Shown piece by piece: positions 36,709-45,886 of a stretch of 64,000 nt of DNA. The notes under the pieces are model-generated. The model saw only the letters and a program-made list of their open reading frames with translations, did not search any database and was not told where the DNA came from. The stretch's first letter is position 1, and every line of letters begins with the position of its first letter. The stretch is taken from NCBI GenBank assembly GCA_003281225.1, contig QCCP01000005.1, forward strand, positions 41,137 through 105,136, in the 5' to 3' direction. The DNA comes from Prochlorococcus sp. AG-347-L20. Lineage in GTDB: Bacteria > Cyanobacteriota > Cyanobacteriia > PCC-6307 > Cyanobiaceae. The translations under genes and the position numbers were made by a program.

Positions 36709-37293
36709 ATGAGCTTAAGAGTTGGCCAAGAAGCACCAGACTTTAGTGCTACAGCAGTATATGATCAAGAGTTTAAGGAGATTACACTTTCAGGTCTAAG
36801 GGGTAAATGGGTTGTTTTATTCTTTTACCCACTAGATTTTACATTTGTATGTCCTACTGAAATCACTGCATTTAGTGATAGATACCAAGATTTCTCAGCA
36901 CTTAATACTGAAATACTTGGGGTATCAGTTGATAGCAAACACTGTCATTTGGCTTGGATACAAACCCCAAGAAATGAAGGTGGTATAGGTGATATTAACT
37001 ATCCGTTAGTTTCTGATTTAAAAAGAGAAATTTGCCAAGCGTACAATGTCCTTAATGATGATGGAGAGGCCGATAGAGGTTTATTTCTTATCAATCCTGA
37101 AGGAGTTGTTATGCATACGACTGTTAACAAGGCTCCTGTAGGTAGAAATGTTGATGAAACACTAAGGATTCTTCAAGGTTATCAATACGTTGCGGCGAAC
37201 CCAGATGAAGTATGTCCAGCAAATTGGACCCCTGGAGAGAAAACAATGCTAGAGGACCCCAAAGGTAGTAAGGAATATTTTTCTGCGCTGTAG
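36709..37293 (+). CDS. 2-Cys peroxiredoxin (thiol peroxidase)
   Basis: Typical 2-Cys peroxiredoxin of 194 residues that reduces hydrogen peroxide and organic peroxides with electrons from thioredoxin. The peroxidatic cysteine is in [13 protein letters not shown] and the resolving cysteine is in [11 protein letters not shown] near the C-terminus. The catalytic Pro/Thr/Arg environment looks intact, and the C-terminal tail is the sensitive-type extension. Its promoter and a strong-looking leader are visible just upstream. Convergent with the membrane-protein gene. Confidence 0.95.
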   Translation: MSLRVGQEAPDFSATAVYDQEFKEITLSGLRGKWVVLFFYPLDFTFVCPTEITAFSDRYQDFSALNTEILGVSVDSKHCHLAWIQTPRNEGGIGDINYPLVSDLKREICQAYNVLNDDGEADRGLFLINPEGVVMHTTVNKAPVGRNVDETLRILQGYQYVAANPDEVCPANWTPGEKTMLEDPKGSKEYFSAL

Positions 37294-37308
37294 AAGGATT
37301 AGAAACAT

Positions 37309-38061
37309 TTAAGTAAGTATTGAGTAGTAAATAATTATAAAAAAATAAAAAATAAATATATTCAAAAAGGGGATGGCATCCTCTTTTTTAGGTTTGGGCA
37401 CGATCCAATCGCTTAAATTAGTTTTATAAGATATGAAGGACCAGGTATAAAAAGTAATTTCTATGGAGACTAAGATAAAAAGATTAGTTAAATTTAAGTT
37501 ATTTAAACCATAATATCTATATATATGAAACTGATCATCAACGATAATATTATTAATTTGAATATGCCAAAGATAGAGAGAAATCAAAATAAAATTTACC
37601 AATATTATTTTCTTTAAAGGAAACCTAAATTTCTTAAAAATTAATAAGATAGAAATTAAAATTATGAAAAAGCTTAACTGTGGAATATCCGGTTTTGGTA
37701 CATTAATTCCTTCAAGAAATAAATTCAATATAAGATCAAAATTTATATAAATGTAATCAGCTATTAAGAAAGAGAGAAGTATTAAATTTATTGCTACTAG
37801 GAATAATAATCCTTTTCCTTTAATTATTTTTTTACTATGAATTTTATCCTTATTAAAATTATAGTATGTATAGTTTTTTAAAGAGTTTAAACTAACTAAA
37901 GATGGACATATTGCACCGCTCAAATAGTAAAGGATTGAATAAAAAGAAATATCATTAATATTTAATGAATACAAATTAAACCATTGTTTTTGTACAAATG
38001 GAAAAATAAGTAAAAATGAAAGTGTAACTAATAACTTCGTTGTATTGTTTTTAATTATCAA
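37309..38061 (-). CDS. Multi-span membrane protein, unknown
   Basis: A 250-residue hydrophobic protein with about six membrane helices (near 10-27, 40-58, 84-104, 127-142, 151-166, 192-212 and 230-248). No transporter or enzyme motif is visible; a few basic residues cluster in the loops, such as NFNKDKIHSKKIIKGKG. It starts about 31 bp after the stop of the FtsH-like gene on the same strand, so the two are probably co-transcribed, and a physical link to the membrane AAA protein is possible but unproven. Confidence 0.68.
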   Translation of the reverse strand: MIIKNNTTKLLVTLSFLLIFPFVQKQWFNLYSLNINDISFYSILYYLSGAICPSLVSLNSLKNYTYYNFNKDKIHSKKIIKGKGLLFLVAINLILLSFLIADYIYINFDLILNLFLEGINVPKPDIPQLSFFIILISILLIFKKFRFPLKKIILVNFILISLYLWHIQINNIIVDDQFHIYRYYGLNNLNLTNLFILVSIEITFYTWSFISYKTNLSDWIVPKPKKEDAIPFLNIFIFYFFIIIYYSILT

Positions 38062-38092
38062 GAGAATATTTTTCTAATTTAAAACAATTAAA

Positions 38093-39847
38093 TCAAACTT
38101 TCAGCAATTGAGAAGTTGTTAATTTAAAAACTTTTTTATCTATAGTTTCTTGATTTAAAAGTATATCAACTAATTTATCTAGTAGTACTCTATTTTTTTT
38201 CAATATTTTTATTGAATTATTTAATGAAATTTTAGAAATATTTATTATTTCATTATCTATTCTAGAACTAGTATTTTCTGCTATGAGAGGCTTTCTTCTA
38301 AATAAGCCATCTCCTAAATACATTTCATTATTATCAGAATCCATTGAAATTGGACCAATAATTGAAAATCCATATTTTGTAACCATTTCCCTTACGATAT
38401 TTGTCGCATAAGAGATATCATTTAAAGAGCATTGTGTAATTTCACTTTTACCAAAAACTATCGTTTCTGCTGCTCTTCCAGCTAGAGCAATTTCAATTTT
38501 TGAAAATAATAATTTTTTTGAAATCAAGCCACTAGAAATTACATCTTCGTCAGGGCATATTTTTGTATATCCTCCCATAGATCCAGATCTAGGTAAGATC
38601 GTAATCTTATCGACTGATTCAATCCCATTTCTCACAGCAGATACAATCGCTCTGCCTACCTCGTTATAAGCAATAATTTTTTTCATATTTGGAGAAGTTA
38701 TTAAAGAACTTCTCAGGCCAATGGTAATTTTATCAAGAGCATTTTCTATATGAAGATCACTGATTAATTTAGATTCATCTCTAGCACAGTGAATAGCACT
38801 CTCGTTCATCAAATTTGCAAGATCTGCTCCCGAAAATCCAACTGTTCTAGAAGCCCAATATCCTAAGTCAACTTCGTTTGAAAGTGGTTTGGAAAGTGAG
38901 TGAACTGAAAGAATTTTCTTTCTTCCATCTAAATCTGGGAGCATTACTTCAATTTTTCTATCAAATCTACCCGGTCTTAATAATGCTGCATCCAAAATAT
39001 CTGGTCTATTTGTTGCCGCTAAAACAATAATCCCGGAATTATCAGCGAAACCATCTAATTCAGTTAGAAGTTGATTAAGGGTTTGTTCTCTTTCATCATT
39101 TCCACCTCCGATACCAGACCCTCTTTGCCTACCAATAGAGTCAATTTCATCAATGAAAATTATACAAGGAGATTTTTCCTTAGCCTTAGAGAATAGATCA
39201 CGAACTCGGCTTGCTCCAACACCAACAAAAAGTTCTACAAACTCTGATGCCGATATTGAGAGAAAAGGCACACCTGATTCTCCAGCAATTGCTTTAGCTA
39301 ATAATGTTTTACCTGTTCCTGGTGGGCCTATAAGAAGAACGCCTTTAGGAACTTTTGCTCCAAGATTTTCAAATTTCTTTGGTTCTTTCAAAAATGTTAT
39401 TACCTCTTTTAATTCTTCAGCGGCTTCAGGGACGCCAGCTACATCATCGAATCTCGTTTCTACATCATCAATAGTTACAAATTTAGCTTGATTTTTAGTA
39501 AAACCAAAAGCTCTGGAAGCCAATTTTGATGTACTCCTCAAGATTAAGACTATAGCTAATATGAAAATCAGAAAAAGACTTATTGAAGCAAATGAATTGG
39601 CGGCGGAGGCTTCTTTTCGACTATTGTTAATAGTTAGATCGACCTTATTTTCAGTAGCCTTCTCAAGGATTAATTGATCATTATAAAGGATAGGTATTTT
39701 AAATTTATCGCCATTTTTATACAGAACATCAATTTCTCTCTGCCTAGGATAGAAAAATATTGATTCTATTTTCCCCGTCTCTATATCTTCTATTAGATCC
39801 GAATAACTTGATTTAGAATCTGAATATGAGAATTTTGATCTAAACAC
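38093..39847 (-). CDS. FtsH-family AAA protein with degenerate protease site (FtsHi-like)
   Basis: FtsH-type membrane AAA+ protein of 584 residues. The ATPase half looks intact: Walker A GPPGTGKT, pore motif in [15 protein letters not shown], Walker [10 protein letters not shown] and the second region of homology with [20 protein letters not shown]. In the M41 protease half the zinc motif HEXXH is replaced by N395-E-V-G-R399; the third ligand candidate D477 remains. Both zinc histidines are thus lost. It also has only one membrane helix (about 88-105); the usual first helix is missing and the GTG start at 39847 is only three codons from an upstream stop. It should unfold or chaperone but not cut. 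Confidence 0.9.
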   Translation of the reverse strand: MFRSKFSYSDSKSSYSDLIEDIETGKIESIFFYPRQREIDVLYKNGDKFKIPILYNDQLILEKATENKVDLTINNSRKEASAANSFASISLFLIFILAIVLILRSTSKLASRAFGFTKNQAKFVTIDDVETRFDDVAGVPEAAEELKEVITFLKEPKKFENLGAKVPKGVLLIGPPGTGKTLLAKAIAGESGVPFLSISASEFVELFVGVGASRVRDLFSKAKEKSPCIIFIDEIDSIGRQRGSGIGGGNDEREQTLNQLLTELDGFADNSGIIVLAATNRPDILDAALLRPGRFDRKIEVMLPDLDGRKKILSVHSLSKPLSNEVDLGYWASRTVGFSGADLANLMNESAIHCARDESKLISDLHIENALDKITIGLRSSLITSPNMKKIIAYNEVGRAIVSAVRNGIESVDKITILPRSGSMGGYTKICPDEDVISSGLISKKLLFSKIEIALAGRAAETIVFGKSEITQCSLNDISYATNIVREMVTKYGFSIIGPISMDSDNNEMYLGDGLFRRKPLIAENTSSRIDNEIINISKISLNNSIKILKKNRVLLDKLVDILLNQETIDKKVFKLTTSQLLKV

Positions 39848-39977
39848 TAATCTTTAAAGTTATTAATAAAGCATATATGCTTATTTAAAAAATTGACGTA
39901 TATAAACAAAATATACTCAAAAGTTTTGGAGATAACCAGTTAAAGGTTATATTATTATATGGAAATAAAGAAACAGA

Positions 39978-40148
39978 ATGGCTGTACCAAAGAAGAAAAA
40001 ATCAAAGAGTAAAAGGAACCAAAGACACGCTGTTTGGAAAGGTAAAGCAGCAATAGCAGCTCAAAAAGCTATATCTTTAGGTAAATCAGTTTTAACTGGG
40101 AAGGCTCAAGGATTTGTTTATCCTATTGAAGAAGAAGAAGAAGAATAG
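39978..40148 (+). CDS. rpmF: 50S ribosomal protein L32
   Basis: L32 of the large ribosomal subunit, 56 residues. It begins [20 protein letters not shown], the standard cyanobacterial and plastid L32 start, and ends in an unusual run of six Glu after FVYPI. ATG start. It is divergent from the FtsH-like gene and convergent with ycf20, with 3 bp between the stop codons. Confidence 0.96.
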   Translation: MAVPKKKKSKSKRNQRHAVWKGKAAIAAQKAISLGKSVLTGKAQGFVYPIEEEEEE

Positions 40149-40151
40149 CTT

Positions 40152-40478
40152 TTAAGACCCTAATTTATATGCTTCAAGTATAACGGCATAAATTGCACCA
40201 ATTCTTAATTTATCAACTACGGTCCATAAATAATAAAACTTTGAACCTGCGACAGGTTTAATTCTTATAATGATTTCAATAAAAACTATAATTATTGGGA
40301 CCATTATCAACTCATTTTTACCTTCAGAGATAAATTTTGTAATAAAATTTGCGAACAAAAAATAACCTGTCAAAACAGAAATTAGACCAATAGATTTTGT
40401 TCTCCATGTATCACTTAGAAAGCCAAAAAATAAATTATTTAACTGGTAGGTAATTCTTGAAAAATTAGTTTTTTGCAT
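40152..40478 (-). CDS. ycf20: Ycf20-like (DUF565) membrane protein
   Basis: A 108-residue protein of the DUF565/Ycf20 family found in cyanobacteria and algal plastids. Two hydrophobic segments are visible (about 30-50 and 58-72), followed by the family-typical ending FYYLWTVVDKLRIGAIYAVILEAYKLGS. Plant homologues affect non-photochemical quenching, but the biochemical role is not known. Its start overlaps the end of the HAD-phosphatase gene by 14 bp, so both are in one transcription unit with psb30. Confidence 0.78.
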   Translation of the reverse strand: MQKTNFSRITYQLNNLFFGFLSDTWRTKSIGLISVLTGYFLFANFITKFISEGKNELIMVPIIIVFIEIIIRIKPVAGSKFYYLWTVVDKLRIGAIYAVILEAYKLGS

Positions 40479-41229
40479 TACTAAAAGACACTAAATAATC
40501 ACTTAGAAATTTATAGTCAACATATGATTTTTTTAGTTTAGGGCCTTTTATTACATTTGCCATATTATTCTCATCACCAAGACTGTCTAAAATACAATCT
40601 AATTTAATATTTTCCTCAAGAACAATTGGAATATTTGAAGGTACAAAAATTGTAGGCAAGTTAGCTGCCAAGGAGGATTTCAATCCTGGATTGGAGTCTT
40701 CAAAAACAATTGAGTTTTTTGTCTTTATACCACTTAATTGGATTGCCTTTAAATAAGGTAATGGGTTTGGTTTCTTTAATTCAACGTCCTCACTTGAAAT
40801 AATGAACTCAAAAGGGTTGAAGCCATTAAAAAGATATTCAACAAGTAGGTTGACTTGAATTCTTGAACTTGAAGTAACAATAAATTGTCTTACTTTATTT
40901 CTATGTAATTCATTTATCAATCTAAAAACACCAGTTTTTAATCTAACGCAATTTTTTTTTATAATTTCTAAATAATGAAACTGTTTTGTTTCATGAATTT
41001 TGAGAATTAAATCTTCTGAGAAATCATCATTATTAGATTTAGCGTAATAAGCAATCCTATTTTTGCCTCCATTTATCTTCAGAAGTTTTATATATTTATT
41101 AGTGTCCCAATTCCAATTGATACCAAGGTCATTAAAAGCATTATTAAAAGCAGGTAAATGGGCCTCTAATTCAGTATTTGCGATGGTACCATCTAAATCC
41201 CAATAAACACCCTCAAGATACGTCACCAA
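40465..41229 (-). CDS. HAD-superfamily hydrolase (CbbY/Gph type)
   Basis: Haloacid dehalogenase-type phosphatase of 254 residues. Motif I is VYWDLDGTIANTE (nucleophile and acid Asp), motif II is VTSSSRI, motif III Lys in VELKKPNP, and motif IV VFEDSNPGL. The cap region between motifs I and II is alpha-helical as in CbbY and phosphoglycolate phosphatase subfamilies; a substrate cannot be assigned. The start is TTG at 41229 or GTG at 41226. It follows psb30 by 12 bp and precedes ycf20 with overlap. Confidence 0.82.
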   Translation of the reverse strand: MVTYLEGVYWDLDGTIANTELEAHLPAFNNAFNDLGINWNWDTNKYIKLLKINGGKNRIAYYAKSNNDDFSEDLILKIHETKQFHYLEIIKKNCVRLKTGVFRLINELHRNKVRQFIVTSSSRIQVNLLVEYLFNGFNPFEFIISSEDVELKKPNPLPYLKAIQLSGIKTKNSIVFEDSNPGLKSSLAANLPTIFVPSNIPIVLEENIKLDCILDSLGDENNMANVIKGPKLKKSYVDYKFLSDYLVSFSNAKN

Positions 41230-41241
41230 AAAGAATTTCTT

Positions 41242-41319
41242 TTATTTACGGTAAAATACAAGAGCAATTATTGCTGGTCCTGCTAACGCAACTACAGCCA
41301 ATGGAATAAGTGTTGCCAT
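41242..41319 (-). CDS. psb30: Photosystem II peptide Psb30 (Ycf12)-like
   Basis: A 25-residue peptide found by reading the gap: MATLIPLAVVALAGPAIIAL and a short basic end. It is one membrane helix with the AGPAIIAL block seen in Psb30/Ycf12, a small subunit at the edge of photosystem II. ATG at 41319, TAA at 41242-41244. It is the first gene of a psb30, HAD, ycf20 minus-strand unit, divergent from the YkgJ-type gene. The match is by recognition of a very short sequence, so some doubt remains. Confidence 0.75.
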   Translation of the reverse strand: MATLIPLAVVALAGPAIIALVFYRK

Positions 41320-41401
41320 GATTAATGAATATATTTTGTGATACTATTTTTACAAATAAATGACGATACTGTACTGATACGTAACAAGATTGAATTAAAT
41401 T

Positions 41402-41749
41402 ATGAAATCATGGACATGTATAGAAAATTGTGGAGCTTGTTGTAAATTCGATTTGGACGAAAGAGGCGATTTGGCTAACAAACTTAACAAAGAAGATTTA
41501 GCTTTGATAAATTCGATGACGGCTAAAGACGGTTGGTGTAAAAACCTGGACAGAGAAAATAGAAAATGTTTAATTTATGAAACTAGACCACATTTTTGCC
41601 GGGTAAGTGAATTTTCAACCACATTTAAAGGATATTTGAAATTCGGTGATAAATTTTTAATAGATTGCTGCAAACAACATATTTCATCCAATTATGGATA
41701 CCAAAGTAAAGAGATGAAAACTTTTAGAATTGCTATTAGAGGAAAATGA
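41402..41749 (+). CDS. YkgJ-type cysteine-cluster protein
   Basis: A 115-residue protein of the YkgJ/UPF0153 type with a CxxxCGACC start (CIENCGACCKFDLDE), a second WCKNLDRENRKCLIYETRP cluster and FCRV, giving about eight cysteines that probably bind zinc or an Fe-S cluster. Its function is unknown. Its stop overlaps the ATG of the first half-size GDT1 gene by four bases (ATGA), so it belongs to that operon. Confidence 0.85.
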   Translation: MKSWTCIENCGACCKFDLDERGDLANKLNKEDLALINSMTAKDGWCKNLDRENRKCLIYETRPHFCRVSEFSTTFKGYLKFGDKFLIDCCKQHISSNYGYQSKEMKTFRIAIRGK

Positions 41750-42072
41750 ATGGTAAATTAGACAACAAAGAAAACAATATAGAAAAAAGTTTTTTTTCTA
41801 TATTTATAACGACTTTTACAACAATCTTTATTGCTGAACTTGGCGATAAAACTCAGATAGCCACATTAATGCTTTCTGCGGAATCGGGCAAGCCAATAAT
41901 TGTTTTTCTTGGAAGTTCCCTAGCATTAATAAGCTCTAGCATAGTAGGAGTTCTTCTTGGTAAATGGGTATCAAAAAAAATATCTCCTAGCAAATTTGCT
42001 TTATCAACTGGTACTTTAATGATATTGATAAGTATATTTTTAGCTTATGAAACATTCAAAAATTATTTATAA
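41746..42072 (+). CDS. Half-size GDT1/UPF0016 membrane transporter, first copy
   Basis: A 108-residue membrane protein of the UPF0016 (GDT1, TMEM165, Mnx) family. It carries one copy of the signature ELGDKTQ (IAELGDKTQIATLMLSA) and three predicted helices. In most organisms one chain has two such repeats; here they are two genes. Relatives in cyanobacteria and plastids export manganese into the thylakoid lumen. The stop TAA is followed at once by the ATG of the second half. An N-terminal charged tail of about 15 residues precedes the first helix. Confidence 0.88.
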   Translation: MNGKLDNKENNIEKSFFSIFITTFTTIFIAELGDKTQIATLMLSAESGKPIIVFLGSSLALISSSIVGVLLGKWVSKKISPSKFALSTGTLMILISIFLAYETFKNYL

Positions 42073-42384
42073 ATGATTTTAAGTTTATTACTATCAACAT
42101 TTCTAACCGTTTTCATAGCTGAATTAGGTGACAAAACTCAACTGGCTACATTAACTATAAGCGGCACTTCAAATAAACCACTAGCAGTTTTTCTAGGATC
42201 TTCTTCAGCACTCGTTTTTGCAAGTTTACTAGGAGCTTTAACAGGCGGTTCTATTTCAAGTTTTTTACCCGAAGTAGTTCTTAAGTCAATAGCCTCCATT
42301 ACATTTTTTATCATTGGTATAAAGCTTTTTATCAACTCTTTCACCATTGAAAAAGAAGAAAAAGAAAAGAAAGAAAATAATTAG
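42073..42384 (+). CDS. Half-size GDT1/UPF0016 membrane transporter, second copy
   Basis: Second single-repeat UPF0016 protein, 103 residues, with IAELGDKTQLATLTISG and three predicted helices, ending in a charged tail KEEKEKKEN. It starts at the base after the previous stop, so the pair is almost surely translated together and would form a heterodimer equivalent to the fused Mnx transporter. Manganese is the expected substrate, by family. The two halves differ clearly outside the ELGDKTQ block. Confidence 0.88.
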   Translation: MILSLLLSTFLTVFIAELGDKTQLATLTISGTSNKPLAVFLGSSSALVFASLLGALTGGSISSFLPEVVLKSIASITFFIIGIKLFINSFTIEKEEKEKKENN

Positions 42385-42456
42385 TTTTAAGCTTGGATAA
42401 TTAGGTGTAATAATAAAGTGTATACCACTAAATTAATTTATAATTTCATTTAAATC

Positions 42457-44679
42457 ATGTTCACATCATCTTCAATAATTGATAATCTTAATCAGTCAGA
42501 GGGGTTAGAATATAAAAAATTATGCAGATTATTAAAAATAACAAAGAAATCTGATAAGGAGAAATTAGATATTGCTTTAAAAGCTCTAGAAAAACTTGAA
42601 ATAATTAATAAAAATGAAGATGATGAATATACCTACATAAAAGATAATGATCATCTCGTAGCCAAAATAAGATGTAGTAGCAAAGGCTATTGCTTTGCTG
42701 TAAGAGGAAAAGACAAAGAAGATATATATATTAAAGAAAATCTACTTAACTATGCATGGAATGGAGATAAAGTTTTAGTAAGGATAATAAAAGAGGGGTA
42801 TAGAAGAAGATCACCTGAGGGAATAGTTGATTGTATTCTGGAAAGATCAAATCAAATACTTCTTTCTAAAGTTGAAATAGTAAACAATGATGTATATGCA
42901 ATCCCAATAGACGATAGGATCCTTTCTCAAATTAAACTTCCAAAAGAGAATAAAAAATACACTTTCAAACCAGACAATAAGAACATAGTAAAAGTTGAGA
43001 TTGATAGGTTTCCCATAGGTCAAGAAGAAGGACTAGGTCATGTGATACAAGAACTAAAACTAAACAATAATGAGGAATATGATACCGATTTTGTCTTATC
43101 TAAAAGCAATATCATTAAATCAAATAATTTAAATAATATTGAATCAAAAAAAATAGAACAAAGGGAGAGAATAGACCTTACAGATAAAAATTCTTATTTA
43201 TTCAAAAGTTGGAATTCTAATAATTCTCCAATGCTCCCAATGATTCAATTAGAGCAGGGAAAAGATAAAAGTACTAAATTATGGATACATACAAATAATC
43301 TTGCAGAAAGAGTAGACCTAAATAGTAAAAAATCCCTAGAAATATTATTTAAAGGCTTTGAATCATTACCCTTATTAAATGATTGGCAAAACTACCTTAG
43401 TGAAGCCATAAGAAATGATTCTGAATTTAAAGTTGGTGAAAAGAATGAAGCAATAAGCCTCTGTGTGCATTTAAATAGTGATAATGAAATAATTGATTGG
43501 TCATTCCATCTTACTTTAGTAAAATGCACCCTCATTGTGGGAAGTGATCATACTGACGCGCTTCTATCTAGAAAAAGTAAATCAAGGATAACCTCTCGAG
43601 TATTAAAACCTATAAAGGAATATATTGACGATTTAGATAAAATACTTAAAATTTCATGTTCATTCAGACAAAAACATCTTTTGGAGGGTAAGGTTGAAAT
43701 TCCTGCGCCACTCAATAAAATTGAAGCATTAGAAGAATTTTTTATTCATAATCCAGCTGAATATTCAAAAGGATATTTTGAATCATTAAATAAAGAAGAT
43801 TGCCAAACTTACCTTTCACCAATACTATATGAAGCTAATTTAATATGGTTCAAGCATTCAAATCAATATGGCTTAAAAAGCGCTGGACATCTCTCAAATG
43901 GAATAGATTATGTTAATGCAAATGAAATCATCAAATATTCAGAATTTATTGATAATGATATAGAGCTTAATGAAGATGGCAATTTGACATTTAGTCAAGT
44001 AATTAAATTATGTGGCGATGATAATAAAAAAAGAATCTTACATAAACTACTAATTAATGAATTTAAGGACAATGAAATAAGGTTGATATCTAAAGATCTT
44101 GATAATGATGAATCAGAAAAATTATTCATTTCTCCATGGACAATTCCTGGATTTGACTTTACTAATCTTATTAACCAGTACTGTATTTTTAATATGATAA
44201 TAAATGGTAAGAAATCAAAGAAAAATAATATTGATGCAATCAATATATCGGAAAGTAATTCATTAGACCTAGTAAATTGGGATATATTTAATACATCAAT
44301 TTCAAAAAATCTAGAAATATTATTTAACAAGTTTGTGATAGATAAACTTAATGAATTTAAGTACAAAGTTAACCAATATAAATCTAATATGATAAATATA
44401 AAAAAAGTAAGAAAAGCAGAAAAATTACTAGGTAATATTTATAGTGGGTTTATTTTATCAGTGCAAACATATGGTTTCTTTGTTGAGATATCAGAACTAA
44501 ACGTAGAGGGTTTAGTACACGTAAGCACTCTTAATAATGATTGGTATGAATACAGGTCAAGGCAAAATCTATTGATTGGAAGAAAATCTAAAAAATCATA
44601 TAAAGTTGGAGATGCAATAGAAGTAAAAATAATAAAAGTCGATATTCTTAAATATCAAATTGATTTAGAATTAACATAA
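42457..44679 (+). CDS. RNase II/R-like (Zam-like) protein with degenerate active site
   Basis: A 740-residue protein with the layout of RNase II/R: an N-terminal helical and cold-shock-like part (residues about 60-150, CSSKGYCFAVRGK), a central RNB-like region and a C-terminal S1 domain (SGFILSVQTYGFFVEISE, then VEGLVHVSTL). The catalytic Asp cluster that would follow RIDLTDKN is replaced by FKSWNSNNSPMLP, and the TSPxRRYxDL block is replaced by ISPWTIPGFDFTNLINQ. So it probably binds RNA without cutting it. By layout it resembles cyanobacterial Zam. An intact RNB gene is at 26637. ATG start 72 bp after the GDT1 pair. Confidence 0.82.
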   Translation: MFTSSSIIDNLNQSEGLEYKKLCRLLKITKKSDKEKLDIALKALEKLEIINKNEDDEYTYIKDNDHLVAKIRCSSKGYCFAVRGKDKEDIYIKENLLNYAWNGDKVLVRIIKEGYRRRSPEGIVDCILERSNQILLSKVEIVNNDVYAIPIDDRILSQIKLPKENKKYTFKPDNKNIVKVEIDRFPIGQEEGLGHVIQELKLNNNEEYDTDFVLSKSNIIKSNNLNNIESKKIEQRERIDLTDKNSYLFKSWNSNNSPMLPMIQLEQGKDKSTKLWIHTNNLAERVDLNSKKSLEILFKGFESLPLLNDWQNYLSEAIRNDSEFKVGEKNEAISLCVHLNSDNEIIDWSFHLTLVKCTLIVGSDHTDALLSRKSKSRITSRVLKPIKEYIDDLDKILKISCSFRQKHLLEGKVEIPAPLNKIEALEEFFIHNPAEYSKGYFESLNKEDCQTYLSPILYEANLIWFKHSNQYGLKSAGHLSNGIDYVNANEIIKYSEFIDNDIELNEDGNLTFSQVIKLCGDDNKKRILHKLLINEFKDNEIRLISKDLDNDESEKLFISPWTIPGFDFTNLINQYCIFNMIINGKKSKKNNIDAINISESNSLDLVNWDIFNTSISKNLEILFNKFVIDKLNEFKYKVNQYKSNMINIKKVRKAEKLLGNIYSGFILSVQTYGFFVEISELNVEGLVHVSTLNNDWYEYRSRQNLLIGRKSKKSYKVGDAIEVKIIKVDILKYQIDLELT

Positions 44680-44747
44680 ATAAATTTTTCACAAAATATA
44701 TTATGGGAATATTAACCAATAAAAATTTAAGATAACTTTTTATAATT

Positions 44748-45191
44748 ATGTTTAAGAAAAAATATTTACTTTTAACTCTTTTTTTAATAATAATTTTTCA
44801 AATTTTATTATATACAAATAATAATCAGAAGACTTCATTTAGATACTTTAAATGGACCCTCCAAGAAGTAAGTATAGGTAAGTTAATCAGTATTTCGTTT
44901 TTTTCTGGTTTATTTGTAAGCACTTTATTAAATACAACAGTTACTAGTACTAGTTTCAGAAAAAAAACTTTCGAAAATGTGGAAGATGATTTTGTATCTA
45001 ATAATAAAGAGGAAGAAATGGAACCAAACGTTGAGATGCCGCCACAAAGGGATATTAGAGAAACTCAACCAACAATTTCTGTTAATTACAGAGTAGTCAA
45101 AAATATGAATGATAATAATTTAAAAAAAGATCAAAGTTATTCAAATCAAGATATTAAAGATGACTGGGATAATGCTGATAATGATTGGTAG
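44748..45191 (+). CDS. Two-span membrane protein with acidic tail, unknown
   Basis: A 147-residue protein with two membrane helices (about 5-22 and 42-65) separated by FRYFKWTLQEVSIGKL, followed by an extended, acidic cytosolic or lumenal tail that ends DDWDNADNDW. The N-terminal arrangement recalls small LapA-like proteins, but I would not assign a family. It is conserved-looking and followed 60 bp later by a DUF2996 gene on the same strand. Confidence 0.68.
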   Translation: MFKKKYLLLTLFLIIIFQILLYTNNNQKTSFRYFKWTLQEVSIGKLISISFFSGLFVSTLLNTTVTSTSFRKKTFENVEDDFVSNNKEEEMEPNVEMPPQRDIRETQPTISVNYRVVKNMNDNNLKKDQSYSNQDIKDDWDNADNDW

Positions 45192-45251
45192 AAAAACAAA
45201 TTAATTAAAAAATGTTTTTTTTAATTTATAATGAAATAAATAGTTTTTTTT

Positions 45252-45806
45252 ATGGAAGAAAATTTAGACAAAAATAATGATGTAAATAAAGAAATATCTG
45301 ACAACACTACTAAATCAAACTCAGAGGAAATAAAAGGACCTAAATCAGAAAAAGTTATCAATATGGATATAAATAATGGTGATTCTGCTACTAAAGGTAA
45401 TATAAAAAGTGAAATTAATACTCCCGAAAAACCAAAAAAAGAACTACCAGTAGAGAAAAAGCCTTTCCAAGAATTTATTAACATGCACCTAATTCCTTCA
45501 CTTACTGAGGAAATTAATCAAAGAGGATTAGAAATAAACAATATTAACCTCACTAACACAAATAGACCTATTGCTGGAGATAAATGTTGGGTAATAAATT
45601 GTGAAATTAAAGATACTTGTAACTTTTGGTTATCCTTTGAGAAGGATGACATTAGTTCATTAAAAAGTATTTCTTTATCAAAACCTAATCAACAACCCAG
45701 TATTATTGAATCCTTTCTTATTGACGAAAAAAGAATTACCTTAAAATTAATAATTTCAAGAGTACTTCAAAGATTGAATGGGCAAAAGTTAATAGGAGTT
45801 AATTAG
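45252..45806 (+). CDS. DUF2996 family protein
   Basis: A 184-residue protein with a low-complexity charged N-terminus (residues 1-70, Lys/Glu/Asn/Pro) and a globular C-terminal domain that resembles cyanobacterial DUF2996: FQEFINMHLIPSLTEEI, then DKCWVINCEIKDTCNFWLSF and ITLKLIISRVLQRLNGQKL. No signal peptide or membrane segment. Family function is uncertain, with some members suggested to be linked to photosystem II. It sits just ahead of acsF. Confidence 0.7.
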   Translation: MEENLDKNNDVNKEISDNTTKSNSEEIKGPKSEKVINMDINNGDSATKGNIKSEINTPEKPKKELPVEKKPFQEFINMHLIPSLTEEINQRGLEINNINLTNTNRPIAGDKCWVINCEIKDTCNFWLSFEKDDISSLKSISLSKPNQQPSIIESFLIDEKRITLKLIISRVLQRLNGQKLIGVN

Positions 45807-45886
45807 AAAAACAATAACACGAAGTTAACTTTTCCCTCGAAAATACAAATCATAGTAAATAATAGTATTAATAAACCGAATAAAAA

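Noticed and set aside
39153..39491. 112-codon plus-strand frame opposite the FtsH-like gene
   Set aside because: It mirrors the conserved ATPase region of the FtsH-like gene. Such long shadows arise opposite conserved glycine- and lysine-rich motifs.
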